DNA of 64,000 nt from positions 15,950,471 to 16,014,470 of the forward strand of contig NC_058164.1 in NCBI RefSeq assembly GCF_020080835.1, given 5' to 3'. Source of the DNA: Cotesia glomerata. Lineage: Eukaryota; Arthropoda; Insecta; Hymenoptera; Braconidae. Of this stretch, positions 24,059-34,734 are shown piece after piece. The notes under the pieces were generated by a model. The model ran no database searches. It was not told the DNA's origin and saw only the letters and a program-made list of their open reading frames with translations. The stretch's first letter is position 1, and each line of letters starts with the position of its first letter. The position numbers and the translations under genes were made by a program.

Positions 24059-25933
24059 TCTATATATATATAAGAGATTTCCACCTATATATTGACTCAT
24101 CACGATATCTCTGAAACCATAAAGCGTAGAGACTTGAAATTTGGTAGGAATATTCCTTTCGCCGTGTAAAGGTCAGCTAAGAACGGATTTTACGAAATTC
24201 CACCTACAAGGGGGGTTGCGGGGGCGTTGACAATGGAAAATTCCCATTTTTAAACTATAGCTCCTATTGACTCCAAATTTGGCAGGAATCTCCTATATGT
24301 GATGTAGAAATTCAAGAGTGGATTTAATGACAGCCTACTCCCAATACGGATTGTGGGGGTGGGTATTAACAATGACAATTTTTAATTTTCAAGCTATAGC
24401 TCCTACAGACTCCAATTAAGTAGGAATTTTCTCTAAGAGATGTAGAAATAATATACGAACGAATTTTAAGATACCTCACAGGAGTTTGCGGGGGTGGATG
24501 TTAACAATTAAAATTTTTAATTTCCAAGCTATAGCTCTTATAGACTCCAAATTTGGTAAGAATCTTCTATGTGATGTAGAAATAATCTAAGAGCGGATTT
24601 TACGACGAATCACCCCCAATAAGGATTGCGGGGGTGGGTGTTGACAAAAAAAAATCTTAATTTCCAAAACATAGCTTCTAAAAGGCGTAAATTTGGTAGG
24701 AATCTTTTATTTGTCATGTAGAGATCATCTCAAAACGGATTTCAATAAATTCTACTTCCGACAGGGATTGCGGGGGTGGGTGTTAGAATTTCAAATTTCC
24801 ATTTCCAAACTGTAACTTCTACAAACTTGAAATTAGGTAGGAATCTTTCATTTGTCATGAGATCATCTCAAAACGGATCCCAAAAAATTCTACTTCCGAT
24901 AGGGATTGCGGGGGTGGGTGTCAAAATCTAAAATTTTAATTTCCAAACTGTAACTCCTGCAGATTCTAAATTTGGTAGGAATCTTCGTGTACGATGTCAA
25001 GTTCAGCTGAGAATGGATTTTCTCGAATTCTAACCCCAAAAGGGATGGTGGGGGCGTTAACAATGAAAATTTCTCATTTCCAATCGATAGTTTTTATAGA
25101 CTCGAAGTTTTGTTGAAATCTTTTATTTATAATGTAGAAATTATCTCGAATAGGATCTTACGAAATTCCTCCCCCACATAGAAGTGCGGGAGTAATAATT
25201 GTCAAAAAATTCATATTCTTTAAATACAGTTCCTACAAATATAAAATTTGATAGAATCTGAAGAGAAACAGGCAAATACCGAGATGGCCTCCAAGGTCAA
25301 CGGATTTAAATATTTTTCTTTCTTAATAGTGATATTTTCTTACAACAATCGTCTCGTTGGCAGCGGCAAAAAAGTCGACTAAGAATTTTACATACATTTT
25401 TTTTTGCTGATCACATAACCGATGAATTGTTCTTATTACGGGATCGCGAAAATGTAACAGATTAAAAGCATTGCATTTTCTAAACACATGAGATATAGAA
25501 AAAAAATTTGGCTACTCATTTTAAGAAAATTCGTAAAAAACAAGTACAAATAATTTTCTATGTATAATTGATGTTACGGAAGAAATTTTAATTAACAGCG
25601 AAATTCGTCACAATTTAAGCTAGGCAGATTTCAACTTCACTTATGAAACCTGCAATTACTTTAACTAAAACTCACAATGCTCATTTAAAATTTTTTTTCT
25701 TCGTGTCAATTAATATTCATTTTTGGAAGAAAGCCACGGGAATGTTATAGTGATTGCACATTGAAAGTTTTAATGAATTTTAGCTAGAATAATCATGTGG
25801 ACACAATATACAGACCAATTTGATGGAATTTGGAATCTGTGCAAGTCAAAACAATCTTCCAATTAAATTTCAAATCTAGATCTAAAAATACAATTCTATA
25901 AAGCGCCCAGCGGAGCGGGCGGGTAACAGCTAG
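24059..25933 (+). mobile_element. Non-autonomous Helitron
   Basis: Rolling-circle element. The 5' end is TCTATATATATATAAGAG, inserted after an A. The 3' end is a GC-rich hairpin (GCCCAGCGGAGCGGGC) followed by CTAG at 930-933 past 25000, with T as the next base, so insertion is between A and T as usual for Helitrons. There is no target duplication and no inverted repeat. Inside are about eight diverged ~140-bp tandem units, each with GGGGGTGGGTGTT or a variant (near 24210, 24355, 24490, 24630, 24770, 24907, 25048, 25186). No Rep/helicase gene. A second copy of its 3' part is at 63594-64000. Confidence 0.85.
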
Positions 25934-26837
25934 TTTTATATAATTAAACGATAATGTCTATTCTTTTATACATGATAATAATTAAATTGACTTATAATTT
26001 TATTATAAAATCCGATTGTAAAATAATAGAAATAATATTTAATTCAAGTTATTAATTAGTCAAACTCAAACATTAATCCAACATATTATAAACAATATAA
26101 TATATATATTTTCATGTTATAGTTTATTATAATTTTTATTGTAATTTAATTTCAAGTTAATTATAAGTTAATTTTTATTATAAATAGATTTTAAAAGGAT
26201 CTGTTAAATTAATAAAAATAGTTAAATAAACATAATGACTGTATTGCTAAAAGTGTATATTAGTGAAGTCTAACTTTCAGGCCAATAGGCTGAAATAAAT
26301 ATATATAGATATAGAGAAAATACATGTTAGTATATAAGGATCATTTATATGTAGTAGAAAATGTGTGTGCTTATGTATTCCTTAGAGTGGATGTATGTAT
26401 GGAAGTTATGGTGGGAGAAGAACGGAGTTTGCAGCTCTTCGGAAAAACTATGTAACGACACTTCTCACCGAGAGCTTAGATTGCTAAGATCACGTCATTG
26501 TAAACCTCAATTTCATATTTTGAAGCTTTTTAATATTTTGTCAACTTGAATAATAAATTGAAACCAACTAAATAATTTTGATCAAAATTAATTAAATAAC
26601 GTCTAAATAGAATTCTTTTATTTAAAATGATTCCTTTCCCGCGCTGAAACCGAGTATCTTAATACTCACGGGCGAAAGAACTACAGTAAGTAAAGTTTTC
26701 AATAAATAAAAATAACATCCACTAGATGGAAGCATAACAGTATATAAGTTTTACTGTACAAGTTTTGGAGTGAACTTAACGTTAACTTTGACTAAACTTT
26801 CTATACTACAAGTATTTTTATAGTAAGTGTGGCTATC
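25934..26837. other. Non-coding AT-rich stretch
   Basis: Nothing convincing. A 62-codon open frame at 26361-26549 has many Trp/Cys/Met codons from a TATG-rich patch and no known domain. Confidence 0.35.
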
Positions 26838-27423
26838 AGGGTAGTATCTTGATTTTTACGATGCTGCCGTCTACAGAATACAATTTGAATTATTAAAAAT
26901 TACGATGTTATTTAGTAAATTTTTTTTTCCGTAAGAGCAAGTGAATAAGGACACATACTATATGTTTTAATAAAAGAGAGACAGAGTCCAGTAGTTTGCG
27001 ACACCACCACCGAAAGATGACCAACTACTTTATAGAGGGTCTTATTCAGTGAATTCAGATCGTGAGCAGAAATGTTCCTTTCCCCAAGCGAAATAACACG
27101 GTGCGTAATGCTGGGTGGGGATTTTTCTGCTCACGATCTGGCTTCACTGGTCTTATTATGTGACTGAACAGAAAATTTTGAGGTTCCCTCCGATAGCGTA
27201 AGGGGATAAACCTTGGGCTTGTGGTGGAGAGGGCATCGGGTTCGATTCCTCGGTGATACAGAATTATTTTTTCGGTGACCTTAGCTTCTTTGTAATTTGA
27301 GTGATAGAAATTTACGATGTTGCATCGTATAAATTACGATGTTTGAGTTCTGGTCCGGCACTACAATGTCCTATACTAAAAATTACGATGTTTTCATCGT
27401 AATTTTTCGTACAATTTTCTTTC
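26838..27423 (+). repeat. Repeat X, copy 1, with tRNA-like segment
   Basis: Same family as 32555-33216: both contain ACGATG motifs at the ends (AAATTACGATGTT), GTCTACAGAATACAATTTG, GTAAGAGCAAGTGAATAAGG, and then a tRNA-like part (27186-27258; T loop TTCGATT) followed by ACAGAATTATTTTTTCGGTGACC. It is interrupted by a 103-bp hAT MITE at 27047-27149. Probably a tRNA-derived SINE within, or forming, a MITE-like unit with ACACGGAAAAAA-type ends. Confidence 0.6.
27047..27149. mobile_element. 103-bp hAT MITE with 8-bp target duplication
   Basis: Ends are CAGTGAATTCAGATCGTGAG and an imperfect complement ending TTCACTG. The 8-bp GTCTTATT is duplicated at 27039-27046 and 27150-27157. The homologous unoccupied site is visible in repeat X copy 2 (GGGTCTTATTATGTG near 32946). 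CAGTG ends and 8-bp duplication are the hAT signature. Confidence 0.9.
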
Positions 27424-27648
27424 CGTGTATACACGGAAAAAATGAAACACGGCTGGTTACTGTGCTACACAAGAATGAGCGATAAGTATACAAAAAAAGT
27501 TCTTAGCACATTACTAGATCATGTGATAATAAGAATGAGTCGTTTTTACATATGACTGAGTATTGTTCAGCACAGTAACCATTCCTATGTTGTACATTAC
27601 ACTACAAACACGAGTGCTTCTGATGTTCACAGTCCCTGTTAGCTTTTA
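27424..27648 (-). mobile_element. MITE M, interrupted copy (left half)
   Basis: Left half of a ~390-bp repeat whose intact copy is 34078-34466 in the opposite orientation. It contains GGTTACTGTGCT, ATGAGTCGTTTTTACATA and TTCTTAGCACATTA. It stops at TTA (27646-27648), where element B is inserted; the other half resumes at 32236. Confidence 0.8.
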
Positions 27649-28294
27649 TAGTCCAGTCATTATAGTAAGTTCACCTCGGAATTCGAGATACCCAGCTGTA
27701 AGTCTGTAAATACTTGTATATTAATACCCTAAAAGTTGTCTCAAAACCTACATATGGTAGGGTGTACGCAACTATTAAATTTCAAGGTCAAAGGTCACAA
27801 AAATCGGTTTTTTGCGCTTTTTTTGTAAATATCTCATTTCCTATGGGTTTTTTGCTATTTGTATTCATTATCAATATTGTAGAATACAAAATTTTCCACA
27901 AATTTTGTTGAAAAAAATTTTTTATACGGTGAACCGTTTTCGAGATATAGGGCGGAGAGCGCGTGGTCACAGCATCACTTCAGGTCAACCGGTGCCTCCG
28001 GTCGAAAACGCGCCATATATAGTTGATGAACTATCGATAAATCAATGATTACAAATATTTGTCAATTTTTATTAACTATTATATTATATTTTATCATTTT
28101 TTTTTCTAACCTATCCACTTTTTATTCAGTATTAATACTAATTAATATTAATAACTTCTTACATAATGAAAAAAAAAAAAAAAAACAAATAAATTATGAA
28201 TTAATCTTTTTATTAAAGTATATCATTCAATACATTTATTTTTATTAAAAGTAAAAAAATGGAATAAAGGGTACAAAAACTACAATTTATAATT

Positions 28295-31200
28295 TTAATC
28301 ATCTTCTTCCTCTTCATCGTCGTCTTCCGGCTGCTGGTAAATTTCAAACTGGTCTTCATTATCGTCTTCAACGACATTTATCTCAAGTTCTTCCCTGATT
28401 TCGGGGTCAAAGGTTTCATCTTCGTTAATGTCGCTCTGATATGGTAGAACATTGAGACAAGCTTGCCCATTACATTGGCCACAAGCTAAAGAGCATTGCA
28501 AGCCCGCTTTCCTGCATCCGCATCGCGAACCACAACCACTCTTGCAGTTGCAGAAAATTGTATTTACCAAATCTTCTGGAGCAGGTGGTAAAATTGTCAT
28601 GATAGGCTCCAGAAAATCGTTTCGCATTGCCCAACCCCATACCTGGAATTCCAAATTATGCCCTAACCAAGTTTGAACTTGATAATATACACGTTTGAAA
28701 TGTTGATGAGCAGCTGCACTTGTTGGTGGAATATTTGAAAGCTGCACAGGTTTATTAAGTTTTGTAGACTTGACGTAATGCATATAACGAAGATGATTGA
28801 GACTTTTCACAGATTTCAGAGCATTATAGACTGCCAATAAGGTTTGAGTTCCACTCTCTAATAATCTCTGGGCCGAACAATTTTCTTCCTCAAATGCTGC
28901 AGCTAGTTCATACAAATTTGTCAGTTTCTCAAAAACTTTTAAAAATGATTTTTTTCCCTTTTTAAAAAGCGCAGAAGTTGTGTCACAGTCACTTAATGCG
29001 TGCAGAAATAAAATATGTGTTTTGGAATGAGGATAATTATCAAAACTTTTAGTCGAGTATATCTCCGTTTTTACATTTCCTTTCCCAACTTTTTTAAAGA
29101 AAATTTATTGTTCGTAAGACAGTGTACGCCCAATTAAAATGACAAGTAAATCAATATCTTGTCCTATTATAACTGCAGTTTTTTCAGACTTTGATTCTTC
29201 AATTGCAGTTTCAACAATAAGAACATCCGCATCATCTCTGGCTTGTTTAGTAGTAATATTCGCAGCTTGTAATTTTGAAATTAACATATTAATGAGCAAA
29301 TCTTTGTTATTTCGATTTGAAAAGAATTTTTCTTGAGTAACTGCTACAACCATTGTTTCATCGAAACAGACTTCATACGTTTTTGAAAGTGCAGCAGTTC
29401 TTTTCTGCATAGCTTTTACATAGCTTTTACGTTCTTACTGTAGTCTGAATATCCGTCAAATACAACAATTATTTTGGAACTGTAATGCCTTTGTAAATAA
29501 TTCATGCATTTATCAAAAATAATAGAAAAAGTATCTTCTCTGCTCCATATAACATGATGAAGAAGAATTCCGCCATCAATAATAAACGTCACATTATTTT
29601 TATTGAGAACAAAATCAATTGGGCTCATGTTGTCATACAATGACGATTTTGTTGTTTTTCTCATGCCATCATTATCAAATAGAGCTGTTGGATACGGACT
29701 CAATTCATATTGAAGATATTCTTCAAGATTACTTTCCAATTGTTTGCTGACAGTAATTCTTTGGAAGAGTAATAATGGATCCACTGCAACTTTACAATAA
29801 TTTATTTTCACAGATTTGTTAACACTGGAAAGCGGCATTACTTTTTCGGAGCGTTTCAACTTTATTTCATTAAATGATAAGCCGGTGATCTTCTTCATAG
29901 ACTCTAATCCAATTTCGTAAGCTCTGTGGTAGTTAATTTGCTCATTTCCAATAATTCCAGAAGCTATTGATATTAACTGCGTAGTATTTGAAAAAGGATC
30001 ATGGAGTTTAAACCAATCAAATAGTATATTTACGTCAGCATTGTCTTTTTTGCATTCTTGAGTCTCTGGAATCTACGTGTTGCTCGGTCGACTCCAAGGA
30101 GATATTACAGAACTTCTCCATTTCCTCACAAATAGTATTTGTGGCGTACATAGCATATACCCATTTACACAAAACACTTTCTTTCGTACTTCGACCACAA
30201 GATACTCCTTCTTCGGTTTTCATGGATTTCATGAGACTTTGTTCGATGACCATATCTGTCCATGTACCTGAATTATATTTTTCTGTTCGTTTCACTGTGA
30301 AGAATCCATTTCTGAAATTCTCATAAGTTTGCTCACCTATAGTTTCTTCCAGCTTGAGCATATCTTGCAGATACAGATGGGCTGATTTTGCATATAAGAA
30401 GTGACCACTGGCGTGAAAATATGGCAGCATTCTACGCACTGCATCAAGGTGTTCTTGGAAAAGCCCAAGTCTTTCAACGCGAACAAAATCAAGTGCTATT
30501 GTAACCATTTTGAAATATTGCACCCACAATTGTGCTGTTGGACCTCGAGCTTTCAAATCATCCAGTTTGTCCAGAAATGTTGAAAGAAAAATGTTTGAGT
30601 TATCCATATATCCTTCTACGTTTGAGTAGGATACATCTCGAGAAGTGATTTGCTGTATTAACTCATCCAACGTACTATCTTCAATCTTCATGTCTTCAAA
30701 AATGATCTTTGATAATGCAAGTCGTACCAATATATGGCCTCTGATGCTTCTTGAGTAATCGTGACCGCTCAGAATCTTGTCAACAGAATTCGGTGCGTAT
30801 ATTTTATTACCAAGAGCTTCCTTAAGGCCACTTCCGTCCATTATGTATCCTATGCTTCGAAGAAAAGACATGAGCATATGGAATCCTCCTAATTTCACAA
30901 CGACTTTACATAAGTTTGAGCTAGAATCTGATGTGTAGATTGGCAATATCGAGAGCGCAAAGTAAAGTTCTGTAAATTTTGTCTACATTACTGGCAGGAT
31001 GATCGATAAAAGGAAGAAACATAACCTGAGATATTGAAAAATTCATTTTATTTTTAGTGAGCTGCTCAAGATAACCGTTCCACCCTGGCAACGATGCAAT
31101 ATCCCTCCATTTTCCGTATAACCACAAAAAATCAGTTCCGTTGATTGTATTTTTTGTTAGTGCTCGACCGTCATGCAGATTTTCAACTTGAACTTTACTG

Positions 31201-31845
31201 TATCCAGGTACGACTGGTTTATCGTAAACTTGTAAATATACATGTGATATGGCTGCCAACTCTTTCGCTTTTGGTTTGGTTGTACATTTTTGTATCCGCT
31301 CATCGTAGAGAACAGCATTTTTTGGAGTTACTATCTTAATAATCCCCATAACATGAAGAGTATTGTTACCATCAAGAGTCTAGACATTTATATCGGCATT
31401 GTCTCCAACATATTGTACAAGTGCACCTGACTCTGATGATAAAATACGAGGCTGTGGGTGATAAACTGCTGAAACTTCATACTGTACTGTATTACTATAA
31501 GAAGCTGCAAATCCCAAACTAGATAAAATATCCAATAGTCTTTTAGATCCATATCTTCTTTGAAGAAATACAGAAAAGCTCAAAAGTAACTGTGATGAAA
31601 AAGAACGTTCCCGTATGGCAGTCATAATTGCATGGCTTATTGAAGTACATTTTGTTTTTAAATGATCAATTTGTCCTTTCCTGTTTTTGAAGATGACTTC
31701 TTCTAGGAAATGCAATAAAGTTTTTGGAATTTCTTGATTAACATTATCCAACATTTTACTAGGAGGTGGATAAGATTTAGTTTCAACTATAGATGTTCGG
31801 ATATCTTCTCTAATAATTGCTGCTGCAGCTTCTACAATACGTGAC
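28295..31845 (-). pseudogene. Decayed transposase: core domain, XPG/FEN1-like nuclease and CXC Cys cluster (element B)
   Basis: Read from 31845 leftward. The first block ends YVGDNADINV at an in-frame TAG (31380-31382), and the same frame continues TLDGNN...HVMG. A frameshift near 30945 precedes the conserved VVKLGGFHMLMSFL block, which includes SGSGL-type and APNSV motifs. A second shift occurs near 30045. The nuclease part then begins with FIIDGG and IIVVFDGYSD (XPG N-region); it is broken by an 11-bp tandem duplication at about 29407-29428, resumes with DDADVLIVET and IGQDIDLLV (XPG I-region acidic residues), meets a TAA at 29105-29107, and continues FLHALSDCDTTSALF. The cysteine cluster (CNCKSGCGSRCGCRK) lies near 28500-28560, then an acidic tail. 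At least two stops and three frame changes make it non-functional. Confidence 0.85.
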
Positions 31846-32046
31846 TGAATAAAGTAGTCAGTACTTGTCTCGGATAGCTTAACTGGAGAGCCCTTGGCGC
31901 GTAACCGAGAGATCTGGGTTCGATTCCCAGTCTGGGCTGTCTGATTATTTTTTTCAATTACGGAAAAAATTCCCACTGAGTAGGTCCCCCCCTTTCCCCT
32001 ATCCGTTCTTTCCCAACTCCCTTAAAAAAATTTGCTTTAATATGGC
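31846..32046 (+). repeat. tRNA-derived SINE-like unit (third copy)
   Basis: Nearly identical to the units at 8468-8985, from TACGTGACTGAATAAAGTAG through the tRNA-like head (31868-31937) and the body to TTTGCTTTAATATGGCT. The head lacks two bases of the D loop (AACTGGAGAG against AACTGGTAGAG). It abuts element B's terminal repeat on the right and the decayed gene on the left. Confidence 0.75.
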
Positions 32047-32235
32047 TTTTTAATATTTCGCAAAAAACCGATTTTTGTGAAATTTGACCTTGAAATTTAA
32101 TAGTTGCGTACACCCTACCATATGTAGGTTTTGAGACAACTTTTAGGGTGTCAATATACAAGTATTTACAGACTTACAGCTGGGTATTTCGAATTCCGAG
32201 ATTCTTACCTAATTTAAGCTTAAATGACTGGACTA

Positions 32236-32395
32236 TTAGGACAATACAGATTCTCGTGAGCAGAAGAATCCTTACTCTATAAAATAAGTATGAGCACTGC
32301 GCAAGTGTACGAACCAGTCACCTGACAAACATTTCTCATTCTCGTGCAGCACAGTAACCATTCCTGTGCTAAATGAGAACTGTTGCTGTGGATCA
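32236..32395 (-). mobile_element. MITE M, interrupted copy (right half)
   Basis: Continues the half at 27424-27648: it contains ACAATACAGATTCTCGTGAG, GCAGAAGAATCC and CAGCACAGTAACCATTCC, ending near GCTGTGGATCACAC. Confidence 0.8.
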
Positions 32396-32554
32396 CACGA
32401 CTAAGTAGCTACAGCCAACTAAATGAATTGCCGCTTATTCTAAAATTAAAATTTATAAAAGTTTAAATATGTATGTAACTATTTTTTGTTTATTTATTTA
32501 TATTCTTTCTATTAATTTAACTTATTGTATTGTACTATTGTGAAAACTGTACAC

Positions 32555-33216
32555 GGAAAAAAAATCCCATGAAAAATTACTATAGTAACATCGTAAACCA
32601 GGACTAGACTTTCAGAATCTCGATTTTTACGATGCATCCGTCTACAGAATACAATTTGAATTATTGAAAATTACGATGTTATTCAGTAAATTTTTTTTCC
32701 GTAAGAGCAAGTGAATAAGGACGCATACTATCCTAATATAAAATTGAGATGAAATGTATGTGGCATCAAACTATTCGTAACGTGATTGGTCGAATATATC
32801 ATAAGCATGAAAATATATGCAAATGCTATAGTCAGGCGCGCGTTTGCGCGCGCAAATTCAATTTCTAGTATGTTTTAATAAAAGAGAGACAGAGTCTAGT
32901 AGTTTGCGATGCCACCACCAAAAGATGACTAACTACTGTATCGAGGGTCTTATTATGTGACTGAACAGAAACTTTAGATATTCCCTCCGATAGCGTGAGG
33001 AGATAAACCTTGGACTTGAGGCGAAGAGGACACCGGGTTCGATTCTTGGATGATACAGAATTATTTTTTCGGTGACCTAAACTACTTTTTAATTTGAGTG
33101 ATAGAAATTTACGATGTTGCATCGTATAAATTACGATTTTTGAGTTCTGGTCCGGCACTGCAATGTCCTATACTAAAAATTACGATGTTTTCATTGTAAT
33201 TTTTCGTACAATTTAT
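32555..33216 (+). repeat. Repeat X, copy 2, with tRNA-like segment
   Basis: Second copy of repeat X in the same orientation as copy 1. It begins ACACGGAAAAAAAATCCCATG and includes GTCTACAGAATACAATTTG. About 140 bp not present in copy 1 (32731-32870) includes a GCGCGCGTTTGCGCGCGC palindrome. It provides the empty target site for the 103-bp hAT MITE. Confidence 0.6.
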
Positions 33217-33837
33217 AAAGATGTACTAAAATTTTAAATGATTAATTCCATAAGAATATATATATATAAAATTTAAGAACGTTGATAAATATTTAAGTTT
33301 TTTTTTCTACAAAAATTGAAAAGTTATTTTCGATTGCTAAAAATGTAAATAATACAACTGTGAAATTTCTATTTTTTAAATGTCAGTTTAAAAATTGACG
33401 TCAGTTTATACACTTTTTATCTGGTCTATTTAATTAATCCATCATATGCAGAATTCGAAATAAATTTTATTTTATTTTATTTTTTTTTTTTTTTAAATCA
33501 CTGATGATAGTTCAGAAACATACAACCGTATTAAATCTTAATATATTTTTAAAAAATTAAAGAATGATTATTATTTATAATTAAGAGTTCTATATTTCAA
33601 AGCCATTATCCCCGATCCAAATTGATGTTAGACTAATTTTTAAATTTTACATTAAATTTTTATTTATTAAATTTATTTTCACCACTTTTATTGTCGGTAT
33701 GAACACTCAATACCGTCTTCGAGTGAATATATCTAATAATTAAAAATTTTTTTATTTTTAATTAAGATTAAGCAAAGAAGTTAATTTTTTTACTCAGTGA
33801 AACTATTTTCGGTCACCAAAAAAATAACTCGGAAAAT
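33217..33837. other. AT-rich spacer, nothing recognised
   Basis: No gene or RNA. Short (TA)n and T-runs. It ends at a tRNA-like repeat. Confidence 0.4.
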
Positions 33838-33908
33838 GCTCAGACCAGGAATCGAACCTGGATCTTTTGGTGTCGCGCCAACTGCTCTACCCTTGAGCTA
33901 TCCGAGAC
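33838..33908 (-). repeat. tRNA-like sequence (SINE head)
   Basis: On the minus strand: TCTCGGATAGCTCAAGGG start, D stem GCTC/GAGC, anticodon loop CGCGACA, T arm with TTCGATT and 3' GTCTGAGC. G at position 33 again, as in the other SINE heads, and followed by a TTTTTTTGGTGACCGAAAA body like that of repeat X. More likely a SINE head than a tRNA-Ser gene. Confidence 0.5.
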
Positions 33909-34077
33909 ACCGATCTTCGGAAAAAATAGTAAAAATTATTTATAATAATAAATTAATTTTATTATATTGTGATTTCTATTTGTAAACTATAATAAATATA
34001 ATTATAAAAATATGAGTTAATATTATAAATATTTACAAATGCAATAAGTTTCGTTTTTTTTTTTTACTATTATTACA

Positions 34078-34466
34078 ATGTGATCCACAGCAACAGTTCT
34101 CATTTAGCACAGGAATGGTTACTGTGCTGCACGAGAATGATAAACGTTTGTCAGGTGATTGGTTCGTACGCTTGCGCAATACTCATACTTATTTTATATA
34201 GTAAGGGTTCTTCTGCTCACGAGAATCTGTATTGTCCTAAAAGCTAACAGCAACTGTGAACATGAGAATCACGTGTTTCAGTGCAATGAGAATCGTGTTT
34301 TCATCGTAATGTGCAACATAGGAATGGTTACTGTGCTGAACAATACTCAGTTATATGTAAAAACGACTCATTCTTATTATCACATGATCTAGTAATGTGC
34401 TAAGAACTTTTTTTATATACTTATCGTTCGTTCTTGTATAGCACAGTAATCAGTCGTGTTTCATTT
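34078..34466 (+). mobile_element. MITE M, uninterrupted copy
   Basis: Starts GTGATCCACAGCAACAG and ends near GTGTTTCATTTTTTA. Internally, GGTTACTGTGCTG occurs twice. It contains the unoccupied site (CTAAAAGCTAAC, with one TTA on the other strand context) into which element B inserted in the sister copy. No coding potential. Confidence 0.75.
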
Positions 34467-34734
34467 TTTACGTATACTATTTTTTTGCTCGACGAAGGCA
34501 GAAAGCTGCACCCTGAATAAAAAAAAGTTGCAACTTCGCTTACCGCAGCGGGCCGAAATTTGACGCTTTCTCCCCGCCGAGCAAAAAAAATAATAAATTT
34601 CTTGAAGCAAGAAGAAATATTCTTAAACCAAGAAAATTTTCTCGACTCAAGAATTTTTCCTCTTGACTCAAGAAATGGTATTCTTGGTTCAAAATTCTTA
34701 GTCTTGAGTCAAGTTAAATTTTTTATTTATTTGT
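34467..34734. repeat. Degenerate palindromic MITE (TTGACTCAAGAA family) and GC-richer fragment
   Basis: 34595-34725 has repeated TCTTGACTCAAGAA / CTTGGTTCAA words in inverted order, as in the full copy at 60376-60603. 34490-34590 is a fragment with CTTTCTCCCCGCCGAGCA and its complement TGCTCGACGAAGGCAGAAAG around it. Confidence 0.5.

Larger units (their letters stand above)
27649..32235 (-). mobile_element. Academ-like DNA transposon B
   Basis: Ends are TAGTCCAGTCAT and complement, with a TTA duplication (27646-27648, 32236-32238). The insertion split MITE M, and the intact MITE M at 34078-34466 shows the single TTA, which fixes both ends. Terminal inverted repeats run about 150 bp, sharing ACCCAGCTGTAAGTCTGTAA and GGTAGGGTGTACGCAACTAT. 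The minus strand holds a decayed long gene (28295-31845). A tRNA-derived SINE unit lies where the gene's 5' end should meet the right repeat. Same end sequence type and protein family as element A. The Academ assignment (3-4-bp duplications, XPG-type nuclease, Cys-rich domain) is from memory of that superfamily and should be checked. Confidence 0.82.

Noticed and set aside
24059..25933. CRISPR-like array (regular repeats)
   Set aside because: Eukaryotic context; units are diverged ~140-bp tandem repeats without unique spacers, and the borders are those of a Helitron.
26361..26549. Small host gene
   Set aside because: Skewed Trp/Met/Cys content from a TATG-rich patch, with no domain or splice context.
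19031..32235. Integrated viral segment (for example a wasp-associated proviral locus)
   Set aside because: No viral structural or replication gene is present; terminal repeats and target duplications identify ordinary DNA transposons.
33838..33908. tRNA-Ser (CGA) gene on the minus strand
   Set aside because: Same G33 defect, a mismatch in the anticodon stem and a SINE-like body next to it.
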